A program made the position numbers and the translations under genes. The notes beneath the pieces are model-generated. The model had not been told where the DNA came from and made no database searches. It saw nothing but the letters and a program-made list of their open reading frames with translations. Positions 35,101-47,556 of a DNA stretch of 64,000 nt are shown here, one piece after another (the stretch's first letter is position 1; each line of letters opens with the position of its first letter). Source of the stretch: Allium sativum (Eukaryota; Streptophyta; Magnoliopsida; Asparagales; Amaryllidaceae); assembly GCA_030737875.1 (NCBI GenBank), contig CM060910.1, forward strand, positions 618,215,303 to 618,279,302. The letters run 5' to 3'.

Positions 35101-36989
35101 AAACTTTTTATTTGGAGTATTTTGCACCCTTAATCAGCGATTTTGGGGTTTCACAATAAGAGTTAATCTACCGGTATTATTATATCTTTGGGATCGGGGT
35201 ACATTGGTCGTCACAATGGTATGATCAACTCTGTCTATAGCAGTTGTATATGAATGGGATTTACGAAAATGGATATACAAAAATATCTAAGTCTCCTATG
35301 ATAACTTTAACTAACGTATCACCTAAAACAAAGGTCCACGATCCATCTTTTTCAGCCGCGTAAAACTAAGGAAAATATACCATCCTATAAACCTATCCTA
35401 TATAATAACCTTAATTCTCTAAACCTTATTATTCTCCTCAACTCAAACATAAAATCCGCCGCACAAACAAAACCCAAAACCGGATCTTAGAAAATTCGTA
35501 TGAAATCAAAAGCAAATCCAATAAATCACGAAATAAAGTGACGCGGTTTGTCACTGTCGCTCGCCTGAGAACCGACATCGCGATGAACTAGGGGACTTGC
35601 GAGTCAGGGAAGTAAGTGACCGGGTGGATGAGTGTACGTAAAGAGGAAGTTTGGTGAGGTCCGGGTGGAGAACTATGGTATGTGGAAGGAGATGAAGGGG
35701 ACTGTGACCGTGGTTCTAGTTTGAAGTTTCACGGTGTTGGAAGGAATAGTTTGGAGGAGTTCGAACTGGGGTATGACGGGGAAGAAGGAGTGTAAAGAGT
35801 TAGTGGAAGGTTTGGCTTTTACAGTGAGTGCGAAATAGCAGGTGATGTTGGTAATACTGTGTTGAAAGGGCGTGGTTTTGTTCCGATGGTGTTCGTGTTT
35901 CACACAAAAGCAGCAAAAGAATTGAAGAGGGTTGAGTGCGTGAGGGCACTGCAAGGTGAAGCTAATTACTAGGAAGAAGAATCGATGTAATTAAAAGGGG
36001 TGGATTCCTGGGATTTGTGATTGTAAATAATGAAGGAAGAAGTTAGCATGATGGAATGGGTCTGTTACCATTTGGTTTTGGGCTTGAGCAAACGTGAGGA
36101 CTGATAAGAAGGTGAAAGAAGAGTAGTTTGATGGGTAAAGGTTTAGCATTTAAAACGGGGACCAACAGTAACATGGGAATTAAACTATAAAAGGAGAAAT
36201 GGTGGTGAAACTTTGCCTTGTATATCTATAGGCTATTTTTGGGTAAGATCCGAACTGGAAAATGAAGGAAGAAAAACAGACGGGAGTTCGAATGTTTTCC
36301 GAAGGAGAAGTATCGGTCAAAGCAAGGTTAATCTATTTGTATCAAATAAATTATTAATAATGTTAATGCGTTAAAATTTGTAAAATGTATAACGGTTGCG
36401 TACATTACCAGAATCCGACGAAATAAGATCCATCGGGATCATGAGGACGAGGGCAACACTATGGAACTGACCGGGAGTGGATTGGTGCTCGTTACAATTT
36501 ACAGCGAAATAAATTATTCGTCTGAATCAACGACAATTATCGTTATTAACGATGATAGTCCAAAGTGAGTAAAACTCACCAACTTTGAACAGTTATATTT
36601 TCATGTTGTATTTTTAGAACTGTTAAAAGTTGTTTGATTGACTGCGTGTTGACTGTTTGATTGAACTGCTAGTCAGTTAGTTGAATTTCTATATTGATTC
36701 TGTTTAACAGAATATATCATATGGAACTGAAAGTGATGTTGATTTTATTGTGTAACATCTGTGGATGCAGGGAAATAGGTTGGACGAATCCGACTGGATT
36801 CCTTAACATTTATTTTACTGTTTTTCATATATTGTGATATATGATGTGTTATATAATCTGTTTTAGATTATGTGTGTTGGAATTATATTGATCCTTGTTA
36901 TTTGATATTTTAAATATCATAAAAGACCCTGGGATGTAAAAAGAATTATTTCAATGTATATTGAAATAAAGGGATTTTATAAAATCAAT

Positions 36990-37215
36990 AGATTTAATAA
37001 AAGGAAATATTTCAAAAGTAAATAAAAGGGGAAATGTTTATAAAATGAATAGAGTTTTATAAAAGGGAAAAATGTTGGTAAAACGAATAGAATACAAAAA
37101 GGAAATATTTCGAAAGTAAATAAAAGGAAATATTTATAAAATGAATAGAGTTTTATAAAAAGGGAAAAATGTTGATAAACGAATAGAATAGAATAAAGAA
37201 GAATATTTATTTAGA
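36990..37215 (+). repeat. Tandem duplication in D (about 100 bp units)
   Basis: Two close copies with GGAAATATTTC, AAAGTAAATAAAAGG, TTTATAAAATGAATAGAG and GGGAAAAATGTTG in the same order. Confidence 0.82.
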
Positions 37216-37409
37216 AAATAAATAGGATAAAGGAATATTTGTTTAGGAAATGAATAGAGTAAATCGATTAGAGTAAACCATACATAGTTATTCGGGATGA
37301 GATTCCATTTAGCACGACTACTAGCGTAATTCGCAGGGCTGCAGATAGCCTACGGCGGTCGGATGTTTCCTGAGGGAATCAGGCGTAACCATTGTGATCG
37401 CTGCGATCT

Positions 37410-38025
37410 AGGGTTAAGCGAATGGAGTTAATCGAATATAGTTATTCAAGATAGAGTTAAATCAGTTAGAGTTAACCACTTAAGAAATCGAGTTAAAAGA
37501 ATCAAGTTAAGTTAATCCATGGGAGTGAATCGAGTTAAGTGAATTAAGTTAAGTGGATTGAGTTAAGTTTAATAAGTAAAGTTAAACCAGTTAGAGTAAA
37601 TCGATAGAGTTAAATCGAACTAGAGTTACTCAAAAAGAGTTATTCGAATTAGTTATTCGAATAGAGTTTATCTCATAAGAGTTATTCGAATTAGTAATTA
37701 AAATAGAGTTTGTCACATAAGAGTTATTCGAATTAGTTATTCGAATAGAGTTAAACGCATATGAGTTATTCGAAGTGCGATATCGAATATGGTTTATTCG
37801 AAAGGAGATATCGAATATAGTTTATTCGAAATGAGTTATTCGAATATAGTTTATTCGAAAAGAATTAATCGAAAAGGATTACTCGAGAAGAATTTATCAA
37901 ATAAAGTAAATCGGTTAAAGTGAATGCAATAGGGTAAATCGAATAGAGTTAATCAAATAGAGTTAATCAAATAGAGCTAATAAAAAAAAGGAGCTAATCG
38001 CATATAGTTATTCGAAAAGAAAGGT
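37410..38025 (+). repeat. Degenerate short tandem array in D
   Basis: Some 600 bp made of GAGTTATTCGAATTAG, GAGTTAATCGAATA and GAGTTAAGT words. The TTCGAA palindrome recurs many times. Not coding. Confidence 0.85.
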
Positions 38026-38256
38026 TAAGTAAGGAAGTTAGTTAAAGAAATATAAAGTGAACTTTGCCTATTTCAAAGTTAGAAATGTTGTTCAGTTAAG
38101 GTCTGAGAGGTAATTATACCCCAACTTGATTGGCTTCGTTTTTAATTTAGAAATGGTTAAGGTTCGAGAGTGAAAGTGTTAGTGATATGTAGATAAACAA
38201 AAGGAATTGTTTTCCAGTGTTGATAACATATATTTTCTAAACAAAGAAAATAAGGA

Positions 38257-38293
38257 GATATATATATATATATATAGATATATATATATATAT
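38257..38293. repeat. TA microsatellite in D
   Basis: (TA)n with single interruptions. Confidence 0.9.
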
Positions 38294-39772
38294 GATTGAT
38301 GATTGATTGATAGAATTTCCATCTGGAAATAATATCGTTGTTTGCACACGTATTTTCCTTCGATAGTTAAATCACAGACTATCGAAGTTTTTGACCATTT
38401 TAACGTTGTTAATATGGAGAGACCGGTTGGATTATTATCCAAAGAACCACTCTGTATTGGCATAAGCGTTGCGAATCATATATGCCAAAGATAATTGAAG
38501 ACGGAGTAAAGTGCAAGGGATATTGTATAAGTCTTAGATAACAGTGTCTAAGATGGATGTATTGAATAGTGCCTTCCGTTCATCCTGTTCCTGGGTGACT
38601 TGATGGACGGATGTCTGACAGAGTATTTCCAGACGATCACGTATATTGATTTCTCCAACCGTACCAAGAGTGGAAGCGGAGAAGGAAACTTCTTTTAGCT
38701 AACACATAATGTATGGTTGAGGACGTCAATCGGTGATTTGATGGATTTGACGATGTGGCATTCAAAGTGAATCTGATGTAATGATAAAGCGTAGCTTCTA
38801 GCCTCATCAACCGGTAAATGACAGAAATCGGGCAGGTAGCATGGCTAAGTCGGTCGCACCGAAGTATGGTTTATAATCACCTGATCTAGAGTTTCATTTA
38901 TTTCTAAAAATCTACTATTGATGCTGTCCCATTCGGGAAACGGTTGCTGATCCCAACCATTGGTGATATACATTCGATACACTCAAGCGAAATGAGTGGT
39001 CGGTCATGTGTGGCCGGGTTGCAAGATGTTCTTGTTGAACCCAGTGTATTCCTTTCTAGAGGTACACTAGCGAAAGGTGGTTCCATACCTTGTCATAGTT
39101 GGAAATCCATTACCCACTACGTGCTTGCGGTTTTGATTGTATACTATATATGTAGAACGTGAGATGAAAGCGTTTCTGCTAGATGATTATTATATTGTGG
39201 TTGATAGACATTATTATAATATCAAAAGGGTTTTGATATAAAGAAAAATTTGGATTCTCATAAGGGAAAATCCGTTCCATTATACGGCGTGGTCTTATGA
39301 GATATCGTTTACTTGTTTAAACTGTTTTAAACTGTTTTACTCATACCAGTCCCATGACTGACCCAGAGTTTATTTTGTTGTTTTCCCTAAACTCTTGGGT
39401 GCCCAAATTTGTACGGGCAGTCAAGTAGTCAGGATTTACAGATATACTGGAAGAGCTGGAGCAGGAGGCTTCAGGATCAAATAGCTATAATTATTTTCCG
39501 CTGTGTTGTAAGTGTTGTACTTTGATAATGATGTATATTCAAATACAAATGTATATTTCAAAGTTATGTTACATATATTATATGTTATTCGTTCCGCTGT
39601 AAGATTCGTGTTACTCTTATATTGTGTTCTTCTTCTTCTATTCTAAGTTTCTATCGTATCTTTCCTCACCCTCTAATTTCTTTCACTAATGACCGGTATT
39701 TTTTTGACGTTTGGTTAGTCGTCATTGAGTTTATGGCGATAACCAAAGTCATCAAAATCCCGGGTCATTACA

Positions 39773-39777
39773 GTGTA
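39773..39777 (+). repeat. Target-site duplication of D, right copy
   Basis: GTGTA, identical to 34460-34464. Confidence 0.93.
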
Positions 39778-40601
39778 GGTCTAACGGGGTGCGGGCATGC
39801 ACACACTCCGGAGCAGACAACCAGGGCACTGGGGACACAGTAGTATAACCTATGCCTTCTAGAATTTGTGTCGGGGCCGCCACCATGGGTCTTGATACAC
39901 CCCATGGTGGGACCAGCATAGGTATCTACAATTCTTGGGGCCCATATGACACATGTTAACGCGGGTAGGAGCCGTTTAAATAGAAATGGGGATCACTTCA
40001 CCCTCACCATGGGGTGCCAGTTAGAATAAACTCAAGTAGGTGCGGAGATATAGTATGGGTGCGATAGTACATTTGACACTTCCTTAGCTTGTGACACTTC
40101 CCTATTTTCAGTATATATCTATCATGCCCTTTTCTTATTCACATACTGAAGAGTTACTAGATTTACTCAGGATTTATGCCTGACTCTATTTTCTCTTCGT
40201 CTTCTTTTCTTTCGTTCCCCCCAGGTCCACCGGGAGGAAACAGCTCAGCTTAGTCAGGCTCTTTACAAGCTCCAAGACCGCAGATGTATGATTTGGATCT
40301 CTTTTGCTCGGATTATGGCTTTGGAGAACACTATGGGGATTTTTGTCACTTTATTTATGTTTTATGCTTCTTTAATAATCAAGACAGTTATGAGGTTGTA
40401 ATGATGGAAGTATTTTGAGACAATTATGGAATGTTTTGTTTTGAACAAGTATTGATGAAATAAATGTCTGTTTGGTTTCCGCTGTTTAAAATATGTGTAT
40501 TTATATCTATCTTGAGTTTATCTGTGGCTTTTACTTATAAACCTCCACCAAAATTAAGGCATTCCCTTTGTGAATGACCTTAACGGAGGTGAGGTGTTTT
40601 A

Positions 40602-40950
40602 GTTTACCAATCATAAGTCGCTAAAGTACCTTTTCTCTCAAAAGGATTTAAATTTTTGTCAGCAGAGATGGTTAGTGTTCTTGGCTTCATATGATTTCAA
40701 TATCGCATATACACCCGGGAACGACAATGCGGTAGCTGATGCATTGAGTAGGAGACATGCCATTTTGTGGGCTATGTTTATGGAATGGAAGCTATTGGAG
40801 TATATCGTGGGATATGATTTCAGACCAAAGTGTGAACTAGATCCAGAGATGTTAGCAAGTTTGACGATCAGCCAACCTTGATTGAACGGATTGGTTCCAG
40901 TCAAAGGGATGATCCAAACCTATTGGAAATCATCTCCAAGTTAGAGATGG
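40602..40950 (+). pseudogene. RNase H of B, 3' part, after A2
   Basis: After the right TSD copy GTTTA (40602-40606), element B continues with [11 protein letters not shown] (Asn where A2 has the catalytic Asp of T-D-H-K), then L-A-S-Y-D-F and V-A-D-A-L-S-R. The frame stops at 40879 and sequence of the integrase N-terminal linker continues in another frame to about 40945. Confidence 0.9.
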
Positions 40951-41526
40951 TTGGAGATCGGTGAGAAATTTGTGCTTGGGCCTGATGTACTAAGAGAAAC
41001 TTTAGATAAGATCAAGGTTATTCAACAGAGAATGATGGTTGCCCAAGATAGGCAGAAAAGTTATGCTGATAATAGGCGAAGAGATTTGAAATTCTCCGTT
41101 GGCAACTTGGTATTCGTTAAGATTTCTCCGTTGAAGAGTGTAATTCAATTTGGTAGGAGAGGCAAGTTGGCACAAAGATTTGTTGGCCCATTCCCAGTTC
41201 TCGAACAAGTTGGGAATTTAGCGGGTATAAAGTTGGATTACTAGACAAGATGGCGGGACTGCACAACGTATTTCATGTTTTCCAGTTAAGGAAGTTTGCG
41301 CACGTTTCTGATTTGATTATTTCACCAGATCAGTTAGATGATATCGAGGTGGAATCTAAGGCAGTTGGGAGCCACAGAACGATTCGTATTGTCGGACATC
41401 ATTCGAAGCAACTTCGAAGGAAGATGGTGAAACTAGTTAAGGTCTAGTGGGGTGATAATGAGAATGACTGTACTTGGGAAACCGAGGAAAGCATAAGGAA
41501 GACATATCCAGAGCTCTTTACCTAGT
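40951..41526 (+). pseudogene. Integrase C-terminus and chromodomain of B, core deleted
   Basis: Resumes with G-E-K-F-V-L-G-P-D-V-L, equivalent to the region after the integrase core in A2. The HHCC and DDE regions are missing between about 40940 and 40955. It continues with [21 protein letters not shown] and the chromodomain (K-L-V-K-V, a TAG at 41446, then W-G-D and T-W-E-T-E-E-S). A one-base shift lies near 41240. Confidence 0.9.
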
Positions 41527-41670
41527 AAGGTTTTAATCGCGATGTAGTTATTCTGCATGCTAGGATAGGCTTGATGTGTTTATTATGTATGATTGATTTG
41601 CAAATGGTTGATAGGCAAGCAGGACCTTTTGGCTATTTTCATAGTCAAGGAACTTCGGGGGCGAAATTTC
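41527..41670 (+). other. 3' untranslated spacer of B
   Basis: Short non-coding spacer. It ends in CTTCGGGGGCGAAATTTC, the same block that precedes the polypurine tract in A and C3. Confidence 0.75.
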
Positions 41671-41685
41671 TTAAGGGGAGGAGAG
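41671..41685 (+). other. Polypurine tract of B
   Basis: TTAAGGGGAGGAGAG directly before TGTAACGACC. Confidence 0.92.
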
Positions 41686-41983
41686 TGTAACGACCTGGAT
41701 TTTACGCATTGGATGATCATAGAATATTTATTTCATTTTTATACGAAGTCTACGGTCGTGCAACTTTGGGGAATGACTATTGGGGTCATTTCCCATGTTC
41801 ACGATTTTTGCCGAATTTTAAATGACGTTTTGCCCCTGGCAGATCTTGTTTTGCCTATAACTTTTGATTGGTAAGGGGCTTTGACCTGAAACCACTTCCA
41901 CTGGATTCGAATGATGGTTTACCTTTGCACAGAGTGGTCACATTGATCAAACGAACTTACCGTTTGGGAGATATGGATGAAAC
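41686..41983 (+). repeat. 3' LTR of B, first 298 bp
   Basis: Collinear with 13050-13345 with scattered differences. It ends after GATGAAAC, where the 5' LTR continues AAGGTTTAG. The next base starts C1, so GAAAC (41979-41983) is the probable left target site of C1. Confidence 0.93.
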
Positions 41984-44900
41984 TGTAACAACTCGGATTT
42001 TCAAAACCAATTTAAAATTTTTATTTTAGCAATTTTTATGGATTTTGAATATTTAAAATGATTTATTTTAAATAATAACAACTAATTTTTTTTAATCAAA
42101 GTTAGAATGAATAAATTTATTTTAATTATAAAACGAGCCTGAAATGGCGCGGTAGTTTGAAAATTCGATTTTAAATTTCAAATGAATGTACAGGATTCAA
42201 AATAAATCGGATTTCGGTAAAACCAGAAACATTTGAATTTGTTTAATTATATCTTTCTAACGAATGTAAGATACTTAGATTTCATAATACAAATTGAAAG
42301 TTATGTCCAGTTCAAAATTTGAAATAGCAGCTATGGAATATATATATATTTTAATATAATATATAGCCCTTAAAAATAGCCATTTTGCAAACGACATTCG
42401 TTTTTGATGAAACCACTTTTGTTGGATCTGGAATGTCAAATTATTACTAGATTCCAAATTTCATAAATTTTGGAATTAATATGTGAGCGTGGTGAATTTA
42501 AACGTTTCAATTTGAATTTAATCGACTGGAAATTGACCATTTTTCAAACGGTCTCCAAATTCGATGAAATTAGTTTTGTATGGACCGTATCGTCAAAACA
42601 TAGCTAGATTTATTTTTCTGTAATTTTTGGAGTCAGTATGTGGCCCCGGTAAATTAAAACGTGCATTTAAATTCAATATATATTGATTTATATTTTAATT
42701 TAAAGAAAAACTAATCAAAACAGTCGAATTGACTTGCAAAACATATCCCATTGTGTCTGGAATGAGGGTGTTTAGCTAGGGGCGACAGTCGTTGGGTCTC
42801 ATTTGGAGCTCGTATCAATAAACATGTATTTTTGAAATTAAAATAATTAAAAATATATATAAACAAAAAAACCCTAGCTCTCTTCACTTTATCAGTTGCC
42901 GTCAGTTTTAAAATAACCACCAAAATCGCTCGTAAATTCAAATTCGAGTTAACCCAAACTCCCAAGACTAAATCGAAGAGGGTGCTCTGATCTTCAAAAT
43001 CATATAGAGGTGATTAAATTCCATGAAGTAATTCACTAGGATTCTGGGAAGGAAGTGGCGAAGTTCACGACGGGTTTAAGGGTGGAGCGGGCCACTGAGT
43101 GTGGAGCGATGGAGGGGGGAGGCGCGGTTTCCGATGGCGGTTCAGGTGGTCACCGCCGATGGTGGCCTGAACTCTCGAAGTGCATACGATATTGAACCCT
43201 AATTTTTAATGTCGGGTTCGAGTAAGTCACTGAATAATGACGTAGAAGAAGGACTGAAAAGTAATTAAGGAATTATTTAATTAATTTAATTATGTAAGTA
43301 ATATGTAAACACCCATATCTTTTTCATACAAGGTCCTATTCCAATGATTTCAGTTGCGTTGGAATCATGTCGAAGAATACCACGCATTGGAACTGACCAT
43401 AACGGAAATGGAGTACTTTAAAATTTCAGGCAAATTTGAACGCGATTAGTATTGAAATAGAAATTTCAGAAATTAAGAATGACGAAGTGGATCCCAATGT
43501 GGGAACTCCTTCTCACTCTAATTATTTCACAGTTAAATATATACTAGGTTACAGACCGGTCTTAGTAGCCTCTGACACCATTTATTGTACAAACCATGGA
43601 TGTTTGTTTGAACTAACTGTATTGTGTATTGTGATTGTGATATTGAAATGGAGTAAATAAAATATGTATGTATGTGCGTTGTATACATTATTTATATACG
43701 CTGTATAAAATTTTACTGAAATGAAAATAAATATTCATTTACAAATTGGACGATTTGTTTATGTAGACCCATTTAACTGATATTGATTGGGACGATAAAT
43801 TTTACACATTGCCCAACTGCACAAATAATATTCAATATTTGTCGGTTGAAACCCAGAACGGGTATTGGGATGATATTGGATGTACATTAATCCCAATTGT
43901 TTAGTTGTATGTCAATCGATTGGTTGACGGACTGTTGTAAGCGTTAATTATTTATATTTAATGCTTATGTTGTAGTGTAATGCTCTCTGGATGATGGTTG
44001 ATTATTTATCATTGCTGTTGTATACATGTGTTGTATGAAATCCATGTAAATAATATTATATGGTAATTGACTGTGTCTGATTCCAATTCAGGAATAACGA
44101 ATATTTTAAAATAGTATTCAGTAAAGGATTAAAATGTGAATTTGATGTCCGATTTTGGATGGATACGAAATTATTGAAATATATGAAGCTGTGTTGATTA
44201 CGCAAACGATTTTTATATCGATTACACTCATTTTTATAATGAATATAAAAAAGGAAATGATTTCAAAATCTGATATTTTAAAAATATTATCATTTATATA
44301 TTAAAATGATACGGAGTATTCAATTTTGATTTAAATTGAAATGAGAGTGGGAATCATTTTAAAACGAATTTATAAACAATTTATAAAATACGTTTTAAAT
44401 GGAAATCGACGAAATATATATAATATAGAGTATATATATTTAATGGCCTGAATAGAATGCGTCGCGCCACGACCGTCCGTGAATTTCGACCATTGACTTC
44501 GAATTGACATTTCAGGAGATCCGACCGTCGAATCCTCCTAAATCTAGAACATTGGGTTCGTATCGAAAAGAGCTTTCCAATGAATATAAGAGATTTAAAA
44601 TCTAACGGTTGGATTTTATAATATATCCAAAACAACTTTGGAAAAGGTTGCTCTAATTGCAGTTCGATTACCGTTTACGAAAATCGATTGTAAGGGCCTT
44701 AATAAAATTATTAAAAATATGGAAAAATTATGTAAAATCATAATAAATGATTAGGAAAGAATTCGAATGAAAAATTCCAAGTTTAAAAAGATAAAAACAT
44801 ATTTTTATCAAAATGAACTAGTTATTAACTAGAAATAATAAACCAATAGTTTTAAATTAATAAATTGGATTGAAATGGTTTGAAAATAACGAGAATTTTC

Positions 44901-45569
44901 CAATGTATAAATTGGAATGGATATGAATGGAAATAATCTTCGGAATATTTCGATATTGGATTCCATGATTATATGGATATTGTGGAGGAATTTGGAAGAT
45001 ATATATATCGTTATTACCAATATGATATTTGTTGATTTCATAATTTGATATTGAATATAAGCCGATATAATTTCTATTTAGAGCCTCATATTTTAATATC
45101 GAATTAGATTTTGGGTTTGTCGTGAATGGTGTCCTTATTAACACTGTTCTTAAACCCCGATGAGAAAAGAATTAATCTTTTAAATAAGATTTAGAGAAGT
45201 TTACCAATTAATTAATATTTAATTGGAATTGAATTGAACATGGATTTTTGGGTTTATCGTGAACTATGTTTTAAATAACACTTGTTCTTTAACTCAATTA
45301 ATAGTGAAATGTGATTTGGAATTTATAAATCTTTTTATTAAGATTTAATGGAAATTTTACAAAGTAAAGTTTTCCAATTTAATAAAATAAATTGGAATGG
45401 AATGGAATTCGATTTGATAATAATCAAAGTGAGCTTCTATGGAGGCAGACTATTAATATAAATGGAATTTAAAAGGCTTTGTCGTTATTCCATTTATATT
45501 ATTAGTTGGATACAGAAATTGATATCGATTATATATTGATCTGTTTCCCATGAAGATTATATAATTAAT
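41984..45569 (+). repeat. Family-C long LTR C1 (5' part), diverged
   Basis: Starts TGTAACAACTCGGATTTTCA. It follows C3 module by module: TTTTGAATATTTAAAATG, the GATGAAACCACTTTTGTTGG module (about 42405), the second module GACCGTATCGTCAA (about 42582), TGTGGCCCCGGTAAA (about 42640), GGCCTGAATAGAATGCGTCG (about 44443) and GAGCTTTCCAATGAATATAAG (about 44570). A TATA box (ATATATATAAAC) near 42852 is followed by AAACCCTAGCTCTC. It is cut at 45570 by a CACTA end. No gene in it. Confidence 0.85.
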
Positions 45570-45689
45570 CACTACAAGAAAAATACTTACTAATAGCAGA
45601 TGGAAGAGCGTTTAAATGTTAGTTGCTATAATTACTTCGTGTCAGAATTATTTTCAATTATCTATGACATCAGTCTGCGCTGTAACATA

Positions 45690-46500
45690 GTGACGTGTCA
45701 AAATGAGAGCCCGCGAACGTAGTATTTTCGAGGCCGCTTCTTTTTCAATTCGTTTAGCTTCCTTTGGCCTTCGATTTTCATCCCCCCTTAGTTGTAACCC
45801 TAAAAAAACATTTTGCTTCTCTTTGATTTACCAATAACAACAATAATCAAAAAATATAAGTCGACTCTCAGATCTCTACCGCCCACCGCCAAACTTGGAG
45901 CAGTAACCTAGTGACAACTTACTGCGATAGAGGGGGTCGACGGAGGAAGAGGGCCTGGCCTGCGGCGATAGACGAGGTCTAAGGAAGGAGGAAGGCTTGA
46001 TGTTGGACTTGGCGATTTGCAACTTGGATCTGCGGCTTGGGGAGCAGTCGAGGTCAAGCAATCAATTCCTTAAATTTGAAGCATATTTTTTGTTATGTTT
46101 ATAGGCTTTACCTTGATTCACCAAACTGAAATAGGGAAATCCATATTTTGTTATACAACTAAAGTGATACGAACGAACTGAATTTTGTGGTTGTTGCAGT
46201 GACACAGGAAGTTCTATGTTTTGACGCTGACACAAGCAATACCAGACTTTTCAATTAATCCCTCTCTCTGGCTCACTCTATACTCTTATCAAAGTGTATG
46301 TAAATTTATTTATGATGTAAGGTATAGATATATGTTAGGTTGTTTTCCTATTGCTTGTTACTTCATTTCGAATCAGCTATTTGTGTTAATGCAGAGTGGT
46401 AGAAATATAAAAGATAATTATTTGCAGGATTCGGTTGCACAAGATGATGAGCTGAACAACTGTCAACATGAACATGAAAACTGCTGTATGAGAAACTGAA
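45690..46500 (+). other. Leader- or exon-like segment in CACTA 2, gene unknown
   Basis: Less AT-rich than its surroundings. GTAACCCTAAAAAAAC near 45795 resembles a plant 5' leader. Small open frames (for example 46221-46499) show no motif I know. It may be the 5' part of the captured phosphatase gene, but I see no sequence proof of that. Confidence 0.35.
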
Positions 46501-47556
46501 GGTATTTTTATTTTTATTTTTTTAAGGATGCATATTATCTGGCCTCCCTCATTATCTAATTAATTATTTTTTATAGAAATTATTTTTAGTTTTACAACTT
46601 GTAACATTAAAGTGATTTACTTCGAAGTATCTTGCATTATGATTCTAGAAAGTGAATCAGTAAACTGTAACTTGTAATAACTTATTAATTTCATTGAAAT
46701 GCTTATTTGTTTTGTAACTTCTAATCGGTAACAAATAAGCAAACAACTTGTAACAGCTTATTAATTTTGTTGAAATGCTTATCAATTTTTTAACTTGTAA
46801 CAGCTTATTTGGTTATATCTTATATTTGTGTAACAAAATTTATAACTGTGTAGCGATTCTTTCCCCGGTATTGTGAAATCCACCCTAAATTACAGACTTC
46901 TGCTCCTTAGACGTTTATCTTATAAATTTACAAGATAATATTATTTAGTATATATATATATATACAAAGTTGTATTTAAAAATATCTGGACCGAGGTATA
47001 AAGTACAAGTATTCCCATAATTTATCAATGATATTTATATTTGTTTTGAAGCAAAAAAGGTTGTGATGATAATACTGCTGATGGTCGATGCTTTAGTGCA
47101 GTGTTAACATAGAAATGACTTGGAGGGTATTGTATATTACAATACAGTGATTCTACTTTTAGACCTTATTTCGTTTGCGAAAAAAGTCAATTTGTACGGT
47201 TAGTTTCATAAATAAAATTGTGAGTAAGTTCTCAATTTGTATGATTTACTCGATGGCTTACCATTCAATTAATGGTTTAGAAACCTTATCTGGACGTGGC
47301 GCTTGACCTTATGATTCTTCATGATACATTATTAACTTTGATGTTAAATATAAGTGAAATAACTCAATTTTGCTGATTAACGAGATTTTATTTTTTCTTG
47401 TATAACCTTTAAAGTTGTAGTCTAACATAAACATGCAGTTTTATTGTGTTCGGTTGCAGTCATATTAAGAAAGTTTATTAAAGCTTACCAAATATTAGTT
47501 TGCTTACCTTAACTTTTTACTGTCTTATTAACTTCGCTGTTATTAATTATACACAG

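Larger units (their letters stand above)
34465..39772 (+). mobile_element. Solo LTR D (5308 bp)
   Basis: Begins TGTAATGACCCG and ends CGGGTCATTACA, a perfect 12-base inverted repeat. The five-base duplication GTGTA flanks it (34460-34464, 39773-39777). No primer site, polypurine tract or gag-pol is visible, so a solo LTR left by recombination fits best. Its 3' third shares landmarks with family C (TTATACGGCGTGGTC near 39279, CCAGTCCCATGACTGACCC near 39347). TATA-like CTATATAATA is at 35398 and GTAAGT at 35612. It may instead be a complete non-coding element. Confidence 0.85.
23483..40601 (+). mobile_element. Ty3/gypsy chromovirus A2, nearly intact, carrying two nested insertions
   Basis: 5' LTR 23483-26521, primer site 26524, gag-pol 26709-31609, polypurine tract 32170-32180, 3' LTR 32181-40601. 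Five-base duplications GTTTA flank it. Without the hAT MITE (551 bp with its TSD) and solo LTR D (5313 bp with its TSD) it is 11255 bp. The last bases are TTTTA instead of TTTCA, a mutation in the terminal CA. The LTRs differ by a few percent by eye (about six changes in the first 170 bp), so it is not recent. Apart from the MITE, gag-pol has no stop. Confidence 0.96.
32181..40601 (+). repeat. 3' LTR of A2, split by solo LTR D
   Basis: LTR sequence at 32181-34464 and 39778-40601, together about 3.1 kb. TATA box 32726-32733, GTAAGT at 32967. In the GTCGAC array (32459-32575) several copies are mutated to GTTGAC or TTCGAC, consistent with methyl-C deamination, and there is one extra unit of about 30 bp. 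It ends TTTTA instead of TTTCA. Confidence 0.93.
13050..41983 (+). mobile_element. Ty3/gypsy LTR retrotransposon B, degenerate, split by two large insertions
   Basis: 5' LTR 13050-16214, Met-tRNA primer site 16217, gag, protease, RT, RNase H, integrase tail and chromodomain, polypurine tract 41671-41685 and 3' LTR from 41686. The 3' LTR is cut at 41984 by C1 and does not resume in the window. The gag is interrupted by a CACTA element (16642-21067) and RNase H by element A2 (23483-40601). Removing each insert with one copy of its target duplication restores collinearity with A2. B is related to A but distinct, with an unrelated LTR sequence. It has stops, a frameshift at the RT catalytic site and a deleted integrase core. 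Confidence 0.92.

Noticed and set aside
35673..35954. 93-codon minus-strand frame in D
   Set aside because: No start context, no motif, and no counterpart in related LTRs.
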